From Streptomyces morookaense (GTDB taxonomy: Bacteria > Actinomycetota > Actinomycetes > Streptomycetales > Streptomycetaceae), in assembly GCF_013030945.1 (NCBI RefSeq), contig NZ_JABBXF010000002.1:62001-126000 (forward strand): a stretch of 64,000 nt of DNA. The letters run 5' to 3'. The number at the start of each line of letters is the position of its first letter. Position 1 is the first letter of the stretch. Below the pieces are notes generated by a model. The model searched no databases and had not been told where the DNA came from. It saw nothing but the letters and a program-made list of their open reading frames with translations. This document shows positions 24,028-32,407 of this stretch, piece after piece. The translations under genes and the position numbers were made by a program.

Positions 24028-25722
24028 ATGGCTGCCACCTCGGAAACCCCCGCCGCCCCATCGCGGCGCAAGACCGGCCGTCACCGGGGCGAGGGCCAGT
24101 GGGCCGCAGGCCACTTCACCCCGCTCAACGGCAACGAGCAGTTCAAGAAGGACGACGACGGTCTCAATGTGCGGACACGTATTGAGACGGTCTACTCCAA
24201 GGCCGGTTTCGACGCGATCGACCCCAGCGATCTGCGCGGCCGGATGCGCTGGTGGGGGCTCTACACCCAGCGCAAGCCGGGCATCGACGGCGGCAGGACC
24301 GCCGTCCTGGCCCCGGAGGAACTCGACGACCGCTACTTCATGCTGCGGGTGCGCATCGACGGCGGACGCCTGACAACCCGTCAACTGCGTGTGATCGGTG
24401 AGGTTTCCGAGGAGTTCGCCCGCGGCACCGCCGACATCACCGACCGGCAGAACATCCAGTACCACTGGATCCGGATCGAGGACGTCCCCGAGATCTGGCG
24501 CCGGCTGGAGGCCGTGGGCCTGTCCACCACCGAGGCCTGCGGCGACACCCCGCGCGTGATCCTGGGCTCGCCGGTCGCCGGCATCGCCGAGGACGAGATC
24601 GTCGACGGCACCTGGGCCGTCGAGGAGATACAGCGCAGAATCGTCGGCAACCCCGCCTTCTCCAACCTGCCGCGGAAGTTCAAGTCCGCCGTCTCGGGCT
24701 CCCCGCTGCTGGACGTCGCCCACGAGATCAACGACGTCGCCTTCGTCGGCGTCCGCCACCCCGAACACGGGCCGGGCTTCGATGTGTGGGTGGGCGGCGG
24801 ACTGTCCACCAACCCCCGCATCGGCGTGCGCCTGGGCGCCTGGGTACCGCTGGAGGACGTTCCGGACGTCCACGAGGGCATCGTGTCCATCTTCCGCGAC
24901 TACGGCTACCGGCGGCTGCGCAACCGCGCCCGCCTGAAGTTCCTCGTCGCCGACTGGGGCCCCGAGAAGTTCCGCACCGTACTCGAACAGGAGTATCTGC
25001 TCCGGCGGTTGACCGACGGGCCGCCGCCCGAGCAGCCCCTGGCCCGCTGGCGCGACCACGTCGGCGTGCACCGCCAGAAGGACGGCCTGCACTATGTGGG
25101 CTTCGCGCCGCGCGTCGGCCGCATCGACGGAACCACCCTCACCAAGATCGCGGCACTGGCCGAGGAGCACGGCTCGGGCCGGGTGCGGACCACCGCCGAG
25201 CAGAAGATGATCGTCCTCGACGTCCCGGCGGACCGGACCGACTCGCTCGTCGCCGGGCTGGAGGCGCTCGACCTGCGCGTCTCCCCCTCCCCGTTCCGGC
25301 GCGGCATGATGGCCTGCACCGGCATCGAGTTCTGCAAGCTGGCGATCGTGGAGACCAAGGCCCGCGGTTCGGCGCTCATCGACGAACTGGAGCGCCGGCT
25401 CCCCGGGTTCGACGAACCCCTCACGATCAACATCAACGGCTGCCCGAACGCCTGCGCCCGTATCCAGGTGGCGGACATCGGTCTCAAGGGGCAGCTGGTC
25501 CTGGACGACGAGGGCCGCCAGGTCGAGGGCTACCAGGTGCACCTGGGCGGAGCGCTCGGCCTGGAGGCCGGGTTCGGCCGCAAGGTGCGGGGCCTGAAGG
25601 TCACGTCCGCGGAACTGCCGGACTACGTGGAGCGCGTACTCCGCCGCTACCTCGAACAGCGCACGGACGGCGAGCGGTTCGCCGCCTGGACGGCGCGGGC
25701 GAGCGAAGGGGACTTGTCGTGA
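24028..25722 (+). CDS. Ferredoxin-type assimilatory sulfite reductase
   Basis: 564-residue siroheme/[4Fe-4S] enzyme reducing sulfite to sulfide. Cluster and siroheme ligands are seen in CTGIEFCKLAIVETK and NGCPNACAR near residues 430-480, with the duplicated ferredoxin-like half domains before them. It resembles SirA/nitrite-sulfite reductase; the cys context fixes it as sulfite reductase. ATG 24028 lies 11 bases after AAAGGAC. It is the first large gene of the cys operon, and its TGA stop overlaps the GTG of a tiny ORF. The electron donor gene is not in the window. Confidence 0.93.
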   Translation: MAATSETPAAPSRRKTGRHRGEGQWAAGHFTPLNGNEQFKKDDDGLNVRTRIETVYSKAGFDAIDPSDLRGRMRWWGLYTQRKPGIDGGRTAVLAPEELDDRYFMLRVRIDGGRLTTRQLRVIGEVSEEFARGTADITDRQNIQYHWIRIEDVPEIWRRLEAVGLSTTEACGDTPRVILGSPVAGIAEDEIVDGTWAVEEIQRRIVGNPAFSNLPRKFKSAVSGSPLLDVAHEINDVAFVGVRHPEHGPGFDVWVGGGLSTNPRIGVRLGAWVPLEDVPDVHEGIVSIFRDYGYRRLRNRARLKFLVADWGPEKFRTVLEQEYLLRRLTDGPPPEQPLARWRDHVGVHRQKDGLHYVGFAPRVGRIDGTTLTKIAALAEEHGSGRVRTTAEQKMIVLDVPADRTDSLVAGLEALDLRVSPSPFRRGMMACTGIEFCKLAIVETKARGSALIDELERRLPGFDEPLTININGCPNACARIQVADIGLKGQLVLDDEGRQVEGYQVHLGGALGLEAGFGRKVRGLKVTSAELPDYVERVLRRYLEQRTDGERFAAWTARASEGDLS

Positions 25723-25811
25723 GCGTCGCACGCGCGGCCGCCGGGCCGCAGACGGAAACGACACCTGCACGGGCGCCGCGCGGGCGGAGAAGCGACCGGG
25801 AGACACAGTGA
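25719..25811 (+). CDS. Tiny coupled ORF between sulfite reductase and zinc-ribbon genes
   Basis: 30-residue Ala/Arg/Thr-rich ORF (VSVARAAAGPQTETTPARAP...). Its GTG start overlaps the sulfite reductase stop and its TGA stop overlaps the GTG of the next gene, so both junctions are GTGA. This relay suggests that it is at least translated, perhaps only to carry ribosomes across. There is no motif and no evidence for a functional product. Confidence 0.4.
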   Translation: MSVARAAAGPQTETTPARAPRGRRSDRETQ

Positions 25812-25984
25812 GTGAGCGTGCAGCCCCTTTCTTCTGCCCCTACTGCGGCGACGAGGACCTGCGCCCGCACGAGGCGGGCCACGGCGCCTGGGAATGCGCC
25901 GCCTGCAACCGTGCCTTCCAGCTGAAGTTCCTCGGGCTCCTCGCCCGCGGGCTCGCCAAGGAGGTGCCCGGTGCCCGGACTTGA
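25808..25984 (+). CDS. Small zinc-ribbon protein of the sulfate assimilation operon
   Basis: 58 residues with two CxxC pairs: FFCPYCGDEDLRP at residues 9-20 and WECAACNRAFQ around residue 30. They probably bind zinc, or possibly an Fe-S cluster. The GTG at 25808 is coupled to the preceding stop, and the gene overlaps the start of cysH by 14 bases. Small proteins of this type sit between sulfite reductase and cysH in other streptomycetes (from memory). The fixed position suggests a role as a redox carrier or assembly partner for sulfite reductase or CysH; unproven. Confidence 0.8.
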   Translation: MSERAAPFFCPYCGDEDLRPHEAGHGAWECAACNRAFQLKFLGLLARGLAKEVPGART

Positions 25985-26654
25985 GCAACTGGCCCTGCAG
26001 GCCGGGCGCGAACTCGAGGACGCGTCCGCACCGGAGATCCTCGCCTGGGCGGCCGACACCTTCGGCGAGCGCTTCTGCGTCACCTCCTCCATGGAGGACG
26101 CGGTCGTCGCCCACCTCGCCTCCCGGGCCCGGCCCGGCGTCGACGTCGTCTTCCTGGACACCGGCTACCACTTCCCGGAGACCATCGGCACCCGGGACGC
26201 GGTCGCCGCCGTCATGGACGTCCGCGTCATCACGCTCACCCCGCCCCGGAGCGTCGCCGAACAGGACGCCGAGCACGGGCCCCGCCTGCACGACCGCGAC
26301 CCCGACCTGTGCTGCGCGCTGCGCAAGGTGAAGCCGCTGGAGGAAGGCCTGCGTGCGTACGACGCGTGGGCGACGGGCCTGCGCCGCGACGAGTCCCCGA
26401 CCCGGGCGCACACCCCGGTCGTCGGCTGGGACGCCCGGCGGGGCAAGGTCAAGGTCTCGCCGATCGCCCGCTGGACGCAGGACGACGTCGACGCCTACAT
26501 CGCCGAACACGGCGTGCTCACCAACCCCCTTCTCCAGGACGGCTACGCGTCGGTGGGGTGCGCACCCTGCACCCGCCGCGTGCGCGAGGGCGAGGACGCG
26601 CGCGCCGGCCGCTGGGCCGGCCGCGCCAAGACGGAATGCGGACTGCACGAATGA
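25971..26654 (+). CDS. cysH: APS/PAPS reductase
   Basis: 227 residues. Reduces adenylyl- or phosphoadenylyl-sulfate to sulfite with thioredoxin. The CC pair (DLCCALRK) and the distant CAPC form the four-cysteine [4Fe-4S] site of the bacterial APS-reductase group. The catalytic cysteine is in the C-terminal ECGLHE motif. GTG 25971 has AAGGAGG six bases upstream, located inside the zinc-ribbon gene. With CysC encoded next door either APS or PAPS could be the substrate; sequence does not decide it. Confidence 0.93.
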   Translation: MPGLEQLALQAGRELEDASAPEILAWAADTFGERFCVTSSMEDAVVAHLASRARPGVDVVFLDTGYHFPETIGTRDAVAAVMDVRVITLTPPRSVAEQDAEHGPRLHDRDPDLCCALRKVKPLEEGLRAYDAWATGLRRDESPTRAHTPVVGWDARRGKVKVSPIARWTQDDVDAYIAEHGVLTNPLLQDGYASVGCAPCTRRVREGEDARAGRWAGRAKTECGLHE

Positions 26655-27196
26655 CAGAGACGACAGCAGGAGCCACGGTGTGGCTGACCGGCCTGCCGAG
26701 CGCCGGCAAGACGACGATCGCCCGCGCACTGGCCGGCCGGCTGCACGCCGAAGGGCGTCGGGTGGAGGTGCTGGACGGCGACGAGATCCGCGAGTTCCTC
26801 TCCGCCGGGCTCGGTTTCTCGCGACAGGACCGTCACACGAACGTGCAACGGATCGGCTTCGTCGCTCAGTTGCTCGCCTCGCACGGTGTGACCGTCCTGG
26901 TGCCCGTCATCGCGCCGTACGCGGACTCCCGCGAGGCGGTGCGCAAGCGCCACCAGGCGCACGGCACCGGCTATGTGGAGGTGCACGTGGCGACGCCGGT
27001 CGAGGTGTGCTCCGTGCGTGATGTGAAGGGTCTGTACGCGCGGCAGGCCGCGGGCGAGCTGTCCGGGCTGACCGGTGTGGACGACCCGTACGAGGCACCG
27101 GCCGACCCGGACCTGCGGATCGAGACGCACGAGCAGAGCGTGGCGGAGTCGGCAGCCGCCCTGCACGCACTGCTCAAGGAAAGGGGCCTGATATGA
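26651..27196 (+). CDS. cysC: Adenylylsulfate kinase
   Basis: 181 residues. Phosphorylates APS to PAPS using ATP. The Walker A motif is GLPSAGKTT (residues 14-22). DGDEIR, FSRQDRHTNVQRIGF and the KGLYARQAAGE substrate-lid segments are intact. ATGA overlap with cysH upstream and with cysD downstream shows tight translational coupling. Confidence 0.94.
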   Translation: MTETTAGATVWLTGLPSAGKTTIARALAGRLHAEGRRVEVLDGDEIREFLSAGLGFSRQDRHTNVQRIGFVAQLLASHGVTVLVPVIAPYADSREAVRKRHQAHGTGYVEVHVATPVEVCSVRDVKGLYARQAAGELSGLTGVDDPYEAPADPDLRIETHEQSVAESAAALHALLKERGLI

Positions 27197-28101
27197 CGGA
27201 CAGCCCGTACGCGCTCACGCACCTGGACGCCCTGGAGTCCGAGGCGGTGCACATCTTCCGCGAAGTGGCGGGCGAGTTCGAGCGGCCGGTGATCCTGTTC
27301 TCCGGCGGCAAGGACTCGATCGTCATGCTGCACCTGGCACTCAAGGCGTTCGCCCCCGCCCCCCTGCCGTTCGCCCTGCTGCACGTGGACACCGGGCACA
27401 ACTTCCCCGAGGTGCTCGCCTACCGCGACCGCGCGGTCGCCGAGCACGGGCTGCGGCTCCACGTGGCCTCGGTGCAGGAGTTCATCGACGACGGCCGGCT
27501 GCGCGAGCGGCCGGACGGCACCCGCAACCCGCTGCAGACCGTGCCGCTGCTGGACGCCATCACCGCGCACCGCTTCGACGCGGTGTTCGGCGGCGGGCGG
27601 CGGGACGAGGAGAAGGCCCGCGCCAAGGAACGGGTGTTCAGCCTGCGCGACGAGTTCGGCGGCTGGGACCCGCGCCGGCAGCGCCCCGAGCTGTGGCAGC
27701 TGTACAACGGCCGCCACTCGCCCGGCGAGCACGTCCGCGTCTTCCCCCTGTCCAACTGGACCGAGCTGGACGTGTGGCAGTACGTCGCCCGCGAGGAGAT
27801 CGCCCTCCCGTCGATCTACTACGCGCACGAGCGCGACGTCTTCCGCCGCGGCGGCATGTGGCTGGCCCCGGGCGGCTGGGGCGGTCCGAAGGACGGCGAG
27901 GAGCTGGAGAGACGGCTCGTGCGCTACCGGACGGTCGGCGACATGTCCTGCACCGGCGCGGTGGATTCCGACGCCGTGACCATCGAGGCCGTCATCGCGG
28001 AGATCACCGCGTCCCGGCTCACCGAACGGGGCGCCACCCGGGCCGACGACAAGCTGTCGGAGGCCGCGATGGAGGACCGCAAGCGCGAGGGGTACTTCTA
28101 G
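27193..28101 (+). CDS. cysD: Sulfate adenylyltransferase subunit 2
   Basis: 302 residues. The PP-loop catalytic subunit of ATP sulfurylase, forming APS from sulfate and ATP. The PP-loop SGGKDSIVM lies near residue 37, and the family segments GGGRRDEEKARAKER and FPLSNWTELDVWQYV are present. Overlaps cysC by ATGA and is two bases from cysN, its GTPase partner. Confidence 0.95.
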   Translation: MTDSPYALTHLDALESEAVHIFREVAGEFERPVILFSGGKDSIVMLHLALKAFAPAPLPFALLHVDTGHNFPEVLAYRDRAVAEHGLRLHVASVQEFIDDGRLRERPDGTRNPLQTVPLLDAITAHRFDAVFGGGRRDEEKARAKERVFSLRDEFGGWDPRRQRPELWQLYNGRHSPGEHVRVFPLSNWTELDVWQYVAREEIALPSIYYAHERDVFRRGGMWLAPGGWGGPKDGEELERRLVRYRTVGDMSCTGAVDSDAVTIEAVIAEITASRLTERGATRADDKLSEAAMEDRKREGYF

Positions 28102-28103
28102 CC

Positions 28104-29405
28104 ATGTCCAGTACGACCATCGAGGCCGGCACGACCTCGCTGCTGCGGTTCGCCACCGCCGGATCCGTCGACGACGGCAAGTCCACCCTCGTCGGGCGGC
28201 TGCTGCACGACTCCAAGGCGGTGCTGGCCGACCAGTTGGAGGCCGTCGAGCACGCCTCCCGCAGCCGCGGCGCCGCCGCACCCGACCTCGCCCTGCTCAC
28301 CGACGGGCTGCGCGCGGAGCGCGAGCAGGGCATCACCATCGACGTCGCCTACCGCTACTTCGCCACCCCCCGCAGGCGGTTCGTGCTGGCCGACACGCCC
28401 GGGCACGTGCAGTACACCCGCAACATGGTGACCGGCGCGTCGACCGCCGAGCTGGCCGTGGTGCTCGTCGACGCCCGCAACGGCGTCGTCGAGCAGACCC
28501 GGCGGCACGCCGCCGTCGCCGCCCTGCTGCGCGTCCCGCACGTCGTGCTGGCGGTCAACAAGATGGACCTCGTCGACTACGCGGAGCCCGTCTTCGCCGC
28601 GATCGCCGAGGAGTTCGGCCGCTACGCCTCCTCGCTCGGCGTGCCCGACGTGACCGCCATCCCCGTCTCCGCCCTCGCCGGCGACAACGTCGTGGAACCG
28701 TCCGCCCACATGGACTGGTACGGCGGCCCGACCGTGCTGGAACACCTGGAGACCGTGCCCGTCGTCGCCGACCCCAGCGGCGAACCGGCCCGGTTCCCCG
28801 TCCAGTACGTCATCCGCCCGCAGACCGCCGAGCACCCCGACTACCGCGGCTACGCGGGCCAGATCGCCTCCGGCGTGCTGCGGGTCGGCGAGCAGGTGAC
28901 CGTGCTGCCGTCCGGGCGCACGAGCACGGTCACCGCGATCGACGCGCTCGGGCAGGCCGTGGACGTGGCCTGGGCGCCGCAGTCGGTGACGGTGCGGCTC
29001 GCCGACGACCTCGACGTCTCGCGCGGCGACCTCATCGCACCCGCGGCGGCCGCCCCCGCGCCGACGCAGGACGTCGAGGCGACCGTCTGCCACGTCGCCG
29101 ACCGGCCCCTGCGCCCCGGCGACCGGGTGCTGCTCAAGCACACCACCCGCACGGTGAAGGCCATCGTCAAGGCCGTCCCCTCGCGCCTCGCCCTGGACGA
29201 CCTCTCCCAGCACGCCGACCCCGGCGAGCTGGCCGCCAACGACATCGGCCGGGTGGTGCTGCGCACCGCGGAGCCGCTCGCGCTCGACGCCTACGCCGAC
29301 TCCCGCCGCACGGGCTCGTTCCTGCTGATCGACCCGGCCGACGGGACGACGCTCACGGCGGGCATGGCGGGAACGTCTTTCGGGGGACGCCTTGGCGCCC
29401 CGTAG
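28104..29405 (+). CDS. cysN: Sulfate adenylyltransferase subunit 1 (GTPase)
   Basis: 433-residue EF-Tu-like GTPase that drives APS synthesis by CysD. G1 is GSVDDGKST, G3 is DTPGHVQYTRNM and G4 is NKMD, followed by beta-barrel domains. Unlike CysNC fusions, the kinase is encoded separately. The last codons (GRLGAP and TAG) run into a gene-end repeat, which supplies the stop codon. Confidence 0.95.
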   Translation: MSSTTIEAGTTSLLRFATAGSVDDGKSTLVGRLLHDSKAVLADQLEAVEHASRSRGAAAPDLALLTDGLRAEREQGITIDVAYRYFATPRRRFVLADTPGHVQYTRNMVTGASTAELAVVLVDARNGVVEQTRRHAAVAALLRVPHVVLAVNKMDLVDYAEPVFAAIAEEFGRYASSLGVPDVTAIPVSALAGDNVVEPSAHMDWYGGPTVLEHLETVPVVADPSGEPARFPVQYVIRPQTAEHPDYRGYAGQIASGVLRVGEQVTVLPSGRTSTVTAIDALGQAVDVAWAPQSVTVRLADDLDVSRGDLIAPAAAAPAPTQDVEATVCHVADRPLRPGDRVLLKHTTRTVKAIVKAVPSRLALDDLSQHADPGELAANDIGRVVLRTAEPLALDAYADSRRTGSFLLIDPADGTTLTAGMAGTSFGGRLGAP

Positions 29406-29575
29406 GGGCGCGGGGAACTGCGCGACCAGCCCCCACCGGCCCGCAGCCGACGCACCGCCCGGGTCCGGGGCGCAGCCCCGGGAACGCCGGCTGCGGGCGC
29501 GTCGTGGCCGATCGCGCAGTTCCTCCCCCAGCTACCGCTGGGGGTACCGCCAGCGCCCCTGACGGGGCGCGGAGG
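29393..29575. repeat. Gene-end modular repeat, copy 6: two inverted copies around a third module
   Basis: Fills the 215-base gap between cysN and the transporter genes. The left copy reads hairpin, GGGGAACTGCGCGACCAGCC and CCGCAGCCG. The right copy is in inverse orientation and is the three-arm form. The centre holds GGTCCGGGGCGCAGCCCCGG (module C). In the right copy the first arm has one mismatch while the second and third arms still pair. No gene is seen. Confidence 0.85.
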
Positions 29576-29620
29576 TCCGCCGGCCACGCCCCAGCTCCGC
29601 CCACCGAGAGGAACGCCCCC

Positions 29621-30718
29621 GTGCCCGCAGCCGTCCGCCGCACCCTCGCGGCCCTCGCCGCCCTGCCCCTGCTCATCCCGGCCCTCGGCGCCTGCGGTTA
29701 CGGCTCGCAGAAGCAGGCCGGCGCCGCGGCCACGGCATCGTCCGGCAGGAAACTGTCCGCGAACACCGTGCGCATCGGCTACTTCCCCAACATCACCCAT
29801 GCCACGGCCCTGGTCGGCGACCAGGAAGGCATCATCCAGAAGGAACTGGGCGGCACCCGGCTGAAGTCGACGACCTTCAACGCCGGACCGTCCGAGATCG
29901 AGGCGCTCAACGCCGGTTCGATCGACATCGGCTGGATCGGACCCGCCCCCGCGATCAACGGCTACGTGAAGTCCAAGGGCCGCAGCCTGCGCATCGTCTC
30001 GGGTTCCGCGTCCGGCGGCGTGAAGCTCGTCGTCGACCCGAAGAAGATCGCCACCCTGGACGACGTCAAGGGCAAGAAGATCGTCACTCCGCAGAAGGGA
30101 AACACGCAGGACGTGGCGTTCCTCAACTGGATCGCCGGGAAGGGCTGGAAGGTCGACCCGCAGAGCGGCAAGGGCGACGTCTCCGTCGTCCGCATGGACA
30201 ACAAGGTGACGCCGGACGCCTTCAGGTCCGGCTCGGTGGACGGCGCCTGGGTGCCCGAGCCGACGGCCTCCAAGCTCGTGTCGGAGGGCGGCAAGGTGCT
30301 GCTCGACGAGAGCACGCTGTGGCCGGACAGGAAGTTCGTCATCACCAACGTGGTGGTGTCGCAGAAATTCCTCGCCGCACACCCGGACGTCGTCGAGGCC
30401 GTGCTGCGCGGCTCGGTGAAGACCAACGCGTGGATCGCGGCCCACCCGCAGCAGGCGAAGGAGAGCGCGAACGCGGCGCTGAAGAAGCTCTCCGGCAGCG
30501 GCCTGCCCGCCGCCGTCCTCGATCCGGCGTGGGCGTCCCTCACGCTCACCGACGACCCGCTGGCCGCGACCCTGGACGCCGAGGCGTCCCACGCCGTCAC
30601 GGCCGGGCTGCTGGACAAGCCCGACCTGACCGGCATCTACGACCTGAGGCCGCTCAACAGGGTCCTCGCGGGCGAGGGCAAGCGGCCGGTCGGCGCCGCG
30701 AACCTCGGTCGGCAGTAG
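29621..30718 (+). CDS. Sulfonate/nitrate/taurine-type ABC transporter, substrate-binding lipoprotein
   Basis: 365 residues with a lipoprotein signal: basic start, hydrophobic helix and lipobox LGAC (Cys at about residue 23). The SsuA-like periplasmic-binding fold is seen in VRIGYFPNITHATALVG and GSIDIGWIGPAPAING. GTG 29621 follows GAGAGGAA. First gene of the transporter set. Its place in the cys operon implies uptake of an organic sulfur source such as alkanesulfonates. No desulfonating monooxygenase is encoded nearby, so sulfate or another sulfur anion is also possible. Confidence 0.87.
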   Translation: MPAAVRRTLAALAALPLLIPALGACGYGSQKQAGAAATASSGRKLSANTVRIGYFPNITHATALVGDQEGIIQKELGGTRLKSTTFNAGPSEIEALNAGSIDIGWIGPAPAINGYVKSKGRSLRIVSGSASGGVKLVVDPKKIATLDDVKGKKIVTPQKGNTQDVAFLNWIAGKGWKVDPQSGKGDVSVVRMDNKVTPDAFRSGSVDGAWVPEPTASKLVSEGGKVLLDESTLWPDRKFVITNVVVSQKFLAAHPDVVEAVLRGSVKTNAWIAAHPQQAKESANAALKKLSGSGLPAAVLDPAWASLTLTDDPLAATLDAEASHAVTAGLLDKPDLTGIYDLRPLNRVLAGEGKRPVGAANLGRQ

Positions 30719-30744
30719 GCCCGTTCCCCCCTGGAGGTGACCGG

Positions 30745-31530
30745 ATGGCTCCGGCAACACTCACCACCGGCACGGCCGTCGCCGTCCGGCTCGACCACGT
30801 CCACAAGAGCTTCGGCCGGCCGGGCCACGGCGGCCCCGCCGTGCCCGTCCTCGACGACATCACCCTCGACGTCCGCCAGGGCGAGTTCGTCTGCCTGCTG
30901 GGCGCATCCGGCTGCGGCAAGTCGACACTGCTGAACCTCGTCGCGGGCCTGGACACCCCGACGTCCGGCAGCATCGAGGTGCCCGGCGGCCGCCCCGCCC
31001 TGATGTTCCAGGACCACGCCCTCTTCCCGTGGCTCACCGCCGGCCGCAACATCGAGCTGGCGCTGCGGCTGCGCGGCGTGCCCCGGCCCGAACGCCGGGC
31101 GGAGGCCGAGCGGTTGCTGGACCTCGTCCGCCTGGGCGGGGCGTACGACAAGCGGGTGCACGAGCTGTCGGGCGGCATGCGGCAGCGCGTCGCCCTGGCC
31201 CGGGCGCTCGCGCAGGACAGCCGAGTGCTGCTGATGGACGAACCGTTCGCCGCGCTCGATGCCATCACCCGCGACGTGCTGCACCACGAACTGGCCCGCA
31301 TCTGGGCCGAGACGCAGCTGTCGGTCCTGTTCGTCACGCACAACGTGCGGGAGGCCGTGCGGCTGGGCGAACGCGTGGTGCTGCTGTCGTCGCGGCCGGG
31401 CCGGGTGGCCCGCGAGTGGACGGTCGGACTGCCGCAGCCGCGCCGCATCGAGGACCCGGCCGTGGCGGACCTGTCCGTCGAGATCACCGAGGAACTGCGG
31501 GGGGAGATCCGCCGACATGGCCGGAACTGA
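30745..31530 (+). CDS. ABC transporter ATP-binding protein (SsuB/TauB-like)
   Basis: 261 residues. Walker A GASGCGKST, Q-loop FQDHALFPW, signature LSGGMRQR, Walker B VLLMDEPFAALD and the H-loop VTHN are all intact. ATG 30745 has an excellent ribosome site (GGAGGTGA). Energises the transporter formed with the flanking lipoprotein and permease; its 3' end overlaps the permease start. Confidence 0.93.
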   Translation: MAPATLTTGTAVAVRLDHVHKSFGRPGHGGPAVPVLDDITLDVRQGEFVCLLGASGCGKSTLLNLVAGLDTPTSGSIEVPGGRPALMFQDHALFPWLTAGRNIELALRLRGVPRPERRAEAERLLDLVRLGGAYDKRVHELSGGMRQRVALARALAQDSRVLLMDEPFAALDAITRDVLHHELARIWAETQLSVLFVTHNVREAVRLGERVVLLSSRPGRVAREWTVGLPQPRRIEDPAVADLSVEITEELRGEIRRHGRN

Positions 31531-32407
31531 CACAACGGGCACGAGCACCGGCACGGAACTGGCCGGCCTGGAGGCCGGGCTCGACGCGCTGGAAACCCCT
31601 CTCGTGCGGCGCACGCCGTGGCGGGAGGTCCTGTGGCGGAAGGTGCTGCCGCCCGTCACGGCGGTGATCGTCGTCCTGGCCGTCTGGAAGCTGCTGGTCC
31701 TGGCGCACGTCACCGACGACTACAAGCTGCCCGACCCGTCGGCGGTCTGGCACAGCCTCCGCGAACTGTGGCTGAACGGCACCCTGTTCGACATCATCTG
31801 GACGAGCGTCTCGCGCGGCCTGCTCGGCTTCCTCGCCGCACTCGCCATCGGCACCCCGCTCGGTCTGCTGGTGGCGCGGGTCCCGTTCGTCCGGGCGGCA
31901 CTGGGCCCGGTGCTCTCGGGCCTGCAATCCCTCCCGTCGGTGGCGTGGGTGCCGGCGGCGGTCATCTGGCTGGGCATCACGGACGCGGCGATGTACGCGG
32001 TGATCCTGCTGGGCGCGGTGCCGTCCATCGCCAACGGCCTGGTGTCGGGCATCGACCAGGTGCCCCCGCTGTATCTGCGGGCGGGCCGCACGCTGGGGGC
32101 GACGGGGGTGCGGGGCGCACGGTACGTGCTGCTGCCGGCGGCCCTGCCGGGCTACGTGGCGGGCCTGAAGCAGGGCTGGGCGTTCTCATGGCGGTCGCTC
32201 ATGGCCGCCGAACTCATCGCTTCCTCACCGGACTTGGGCCTTGGTCTGGGCCAGTACCTGGAGAACGCGCGAACGGATTCGGACATGCCGGGGGTACTGC
32301 TCGGCATCATCATGATCCTGTTCGTGGGCATCGCCATCGACCTGGCGGTCTTCAGCCCGCTGGAGCGGCGGGTGCTGCGCACACGGGGCCTGGCGGCGGG
32401 CCGGTGA
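31517..32407 (+). CDS. ABC transporter permease (SsuC/TauC-like)
   Basis: 296 residues with about six membrane helices and the EAA-type loop (YLRAGRTLGATGVRGARYVLLPAALPG). A long hydrophilic N-terminus precedes the first helix. It overlaps the ATPase gene by 14 bases, and its stop overlaps the GTG of the chelatase gene, so the four genes are coupled. Confidence 0.92.
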   Translation: MAGTDTTGTSTGTELAGLEAGLDALETPLVRRTPWREVLWRKVLPPVTAVIVVLAVWKLLVLAHVTDDYKLPDPSAVWHSLRELWLNGTLFDIIWTSVSRGLLGFLAALAIGTPLGLLVARVPFVRAALGPVLSGLQSLPSVAWVPAAVIWLGITDAAMYAVILLGAVPSIANGLVSGIDQVPPLYLRAGRTLGATGVRGARYVLLPAALPGYVAGLKQGWAFSWRSLMAAELIASSPDLGLGLGQYLENARTDSDMPGVLLGIIMILFVGIAIDLAVFSPLERRVLRTRGLAAGR

